Shown here: positions 62,376-64,000 of the stretch, piece by piece | How the letters are laid out: each line of letters begins with the position of its first letter | How positions within the stretch are numbered: position 1 is the first letter of the stretch | DNA from: Gorsachius magnificus | Lineage: Eukaryota > Chordata > Aves > Pelecaniformes > Ardeidae | DNA: 64,000 nucleotides | Direction: 5' to 3' | Assembly (NCBI GenBank): GCA_034008185.1 | Contig: CM067081.1 | Coordinates: 30,440,806 to 30,504,805, forward strand | Position numbers and translations under genes: made by a program | The notes under the pieces: model-generated | Seen by the model: the letters and a program-made list of their open reading frames with translations, nothing else | The model's database searches: none | What the model was told of the DNA's origin: nothing

Positions 62376-63204
62376 CATTTTCTGTTTGGGAAATTCTAAT
62401 TCAATATTTCATTTGAGGTTATTTATTTAGTTGGTTAAGAGTTATTTAAACTCACTTAGGAAAATTTAATTACAAGTCACTGTAAGAAAATCGTAAGGAG
62501 TCCGCAACCGTGTCCATGTTGTCTGAGATGTGCTGCCCTATCTCACCTGGTTTCCAGCTGCTGCCCCGGACAGGCGCTGGTCTCCCATAGCCCGGTGGCT
62601 CATCTGTCAGCCCTGTGGGGATGTCTCTGGATACTTTACAGCTCTGGATACTTTACAGCCTCCTTGGAGGCTGCAGCTGACCCAGGCCATTTCTTCCTTG
62701 CCACCTTTTTGAGGCCCAGAACTGAAGCTCATTCACCAATGTATGTTCTGTGGAAGTCAAAGGTGAAGTCAGAGAAATCTGGCATCCATCTGGCCGTTCT
62801 GTCTGGTTTCCCATTTACCTGCTGAGCTAACTGCCCGGGCTGGTTTGGGAGCCCCGTGTAGCTAGCTCTAGCTCTGCCATGAGAATGACCTACAGAATTA
62901 GCTTTATATATATTTCACAAGCTCTGGATGGAAAATTCACAGCAAAAGCAGACAGATACCTGGACAGAGTCCCAGATCTTTGGGAGGGGGTAAGGGGGGA
63001 AGATTTCTGCAAGTTTTTTGTACTTGGGAAGAGATAGACTGGGCATTGTATCCAGTGCACATGTCTTTTTTACAAATGTTCTTGCATTAAGTAAGTATAA
63101 TCATCCATAATATAAACTCTAAATAACCCACCACATGGTATGAATCTACAGGTAAGTAAAATTAGAAATGGTTCAAACAAAGTCTGCCAGAACCTAAAGT
63201 TTCC

Positions 63205-63230
63205 TTTTTTTTTTTTTTTTTTTTTTTTCT
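63205..63230. repeat. poly(T) run, 26 bp
   Basis: Uninterrupted T homopolymer followed by CTTTTTCCCC. No retroposed gene is recognisable beside it. Confidence 0.9.
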
Positions 63231-64000
63231 TTTTCCCCTGTAATGGAAAGTAGAAAATTACACCCCTGGAGTTTTTACTTCTTCCAGCTAACTTTCAGTT
63301 TGCCCATGGGGCATTCAGGTGAGTGAAGATACAGAGGATTCATTGTAAAAGGTCCAATAGCCCATTACAACTTCAAACATGCGTGAATGAAGATCTACAC
63401 AGGAAAATTAACCACTTCCTCCAACTATTTCAGAAAATGATAACATCTTGCCTCTACGAACAGGATCAAAACATGCATCTGTGGTTTACAGCCCTGTTAC
63501 CCTATCTAATAGAACCTGATTCCTTTTAGGCACATTGCCTTAATAGCATCGCAGAATCACAGAATCATAGAATGATAATGAGACATTGCATTTTGTCTAA
63601 ATTTCCCTACTGAGGAACTCAGTGCTCTTTGGTCAAGGACATACCTTAACTGTGGCAGTTTAGTTGAATTATGTTTTTTAAATGCTTACCTCTCTAAAAC
63701 ATATTACATTAAATTAAAAGAGCAGCAAAAAGAAAACTAAATTTGGGTTAATTTTCATATTATAGCAGTGGGATGTTAATTTATAATGACATTAAAAAGC
63801 AAATTACCTACAGCAAGCACCAGGAAGTTGTTAGTAATTGAGATTTTTTTTTTTTTTCCATTTCAAGGACTATGTTGTGAGCTACTTTCAGGGTCAGATA
63901 TAGCTCTGATCTGTGTGGGGGCCAGCAGTGTAGCTACACAAATACTCCCATGTCATGCTGCTCCTCTGTCCGGTGTTAATGACAGCAGGACAACCATATC

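Larger units (their letters stand above)
61574..64000. other. intergenic, nothing recognised beyond simple repeats
   Basis: Sequence with A and T homopolymers and no recognised exon. At 63549-63572 a cagaatcacagaatcatagaa string looks like a bare minus-strand CR1 tail without recognisable body. Confidence 0.45.

Noticed and set aside
39800..64000. A neighbouring gene such as DLEU7, expected upstream of RNASEH2B from human synteny
   Set aside because: I found no exon matching it. It may lie outside the window or be unrecognisable by eye.
1..64000. CRISPR arrays, rRNA, tRNA or snRNA genes
   Set aside because: No regularly spaced repeats, cloverleaf-like promoter boxes or recognisable U-RNA sequences were seen, though a covariance-model search was not possible.

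Overview
The window reads as vertebrate nuclear DNA, most likely from a bird. It is AT-rich and intron-rich, with one sharp CpG island. It carries many fragments of CR1 LINEs ending in the characteristic tandem ATTCTATG-type tail, plus three copies of an LTR that I associate with avian endogenous retroviruses. There are no bacterial features. The species cannot be fixed from the sequence alone.

The left 39 kb is a single protein-coding gene on the minus strand, RNASEH2B, the B subunit of the RNase H2 heterotrimer. Ten coding exons can be placed to the base, from the start codon at 39031 (in the CpG island at about 38.8-39.8 kb) down to 1016. They total 813 nt (271 codons), or 816 nt if a tandem acceptor is used differently. 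Every junction keeps the frame, and exon lengths 64, 72, 108 and 77 equal my recollection of the human gene. The final exon, which should carry the C-terminal PCNA-binding motif, lies beyond base 1. Intron 2 uses a GC donor instead of GT, and exon 5 has a CAGCAG tandem acceptor. An upstream ATG in strong context would overlap the main start codon. The introns hold three CR1 fragments, a CR1 tail, one LTR copy, and simple repeats.

The right 25 kb (about 39.8-64 kb) looks intergenic, and I found no coding exon there. It holds CR1 pieces, the largest being a minus-strand 1.55 kb copy at 45.4-46.95 kb with a recognisable but broken reverse transcriptase. A plus-strand 0.8 kb copy lies at 58.2-59.0 kb. 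There are two more copies of the LTR (53.9-54.5 kb and 61.0-61.6 kb), a compound ATT/GTT microsatellite and homopolymer runs. The LTRs are solo: no gag, pol or env lies between them, and a host gene or unrelated DNA separates them.

I found no convincing new system. The points most worth a second look are features of RNASEH2B itself: the GC-AG intron, the tandem acceptor, the overlapping uORF, a diverged exon 2, and a sense-oriented LTR with its own TATA box and poly(A) signal in intron 2.
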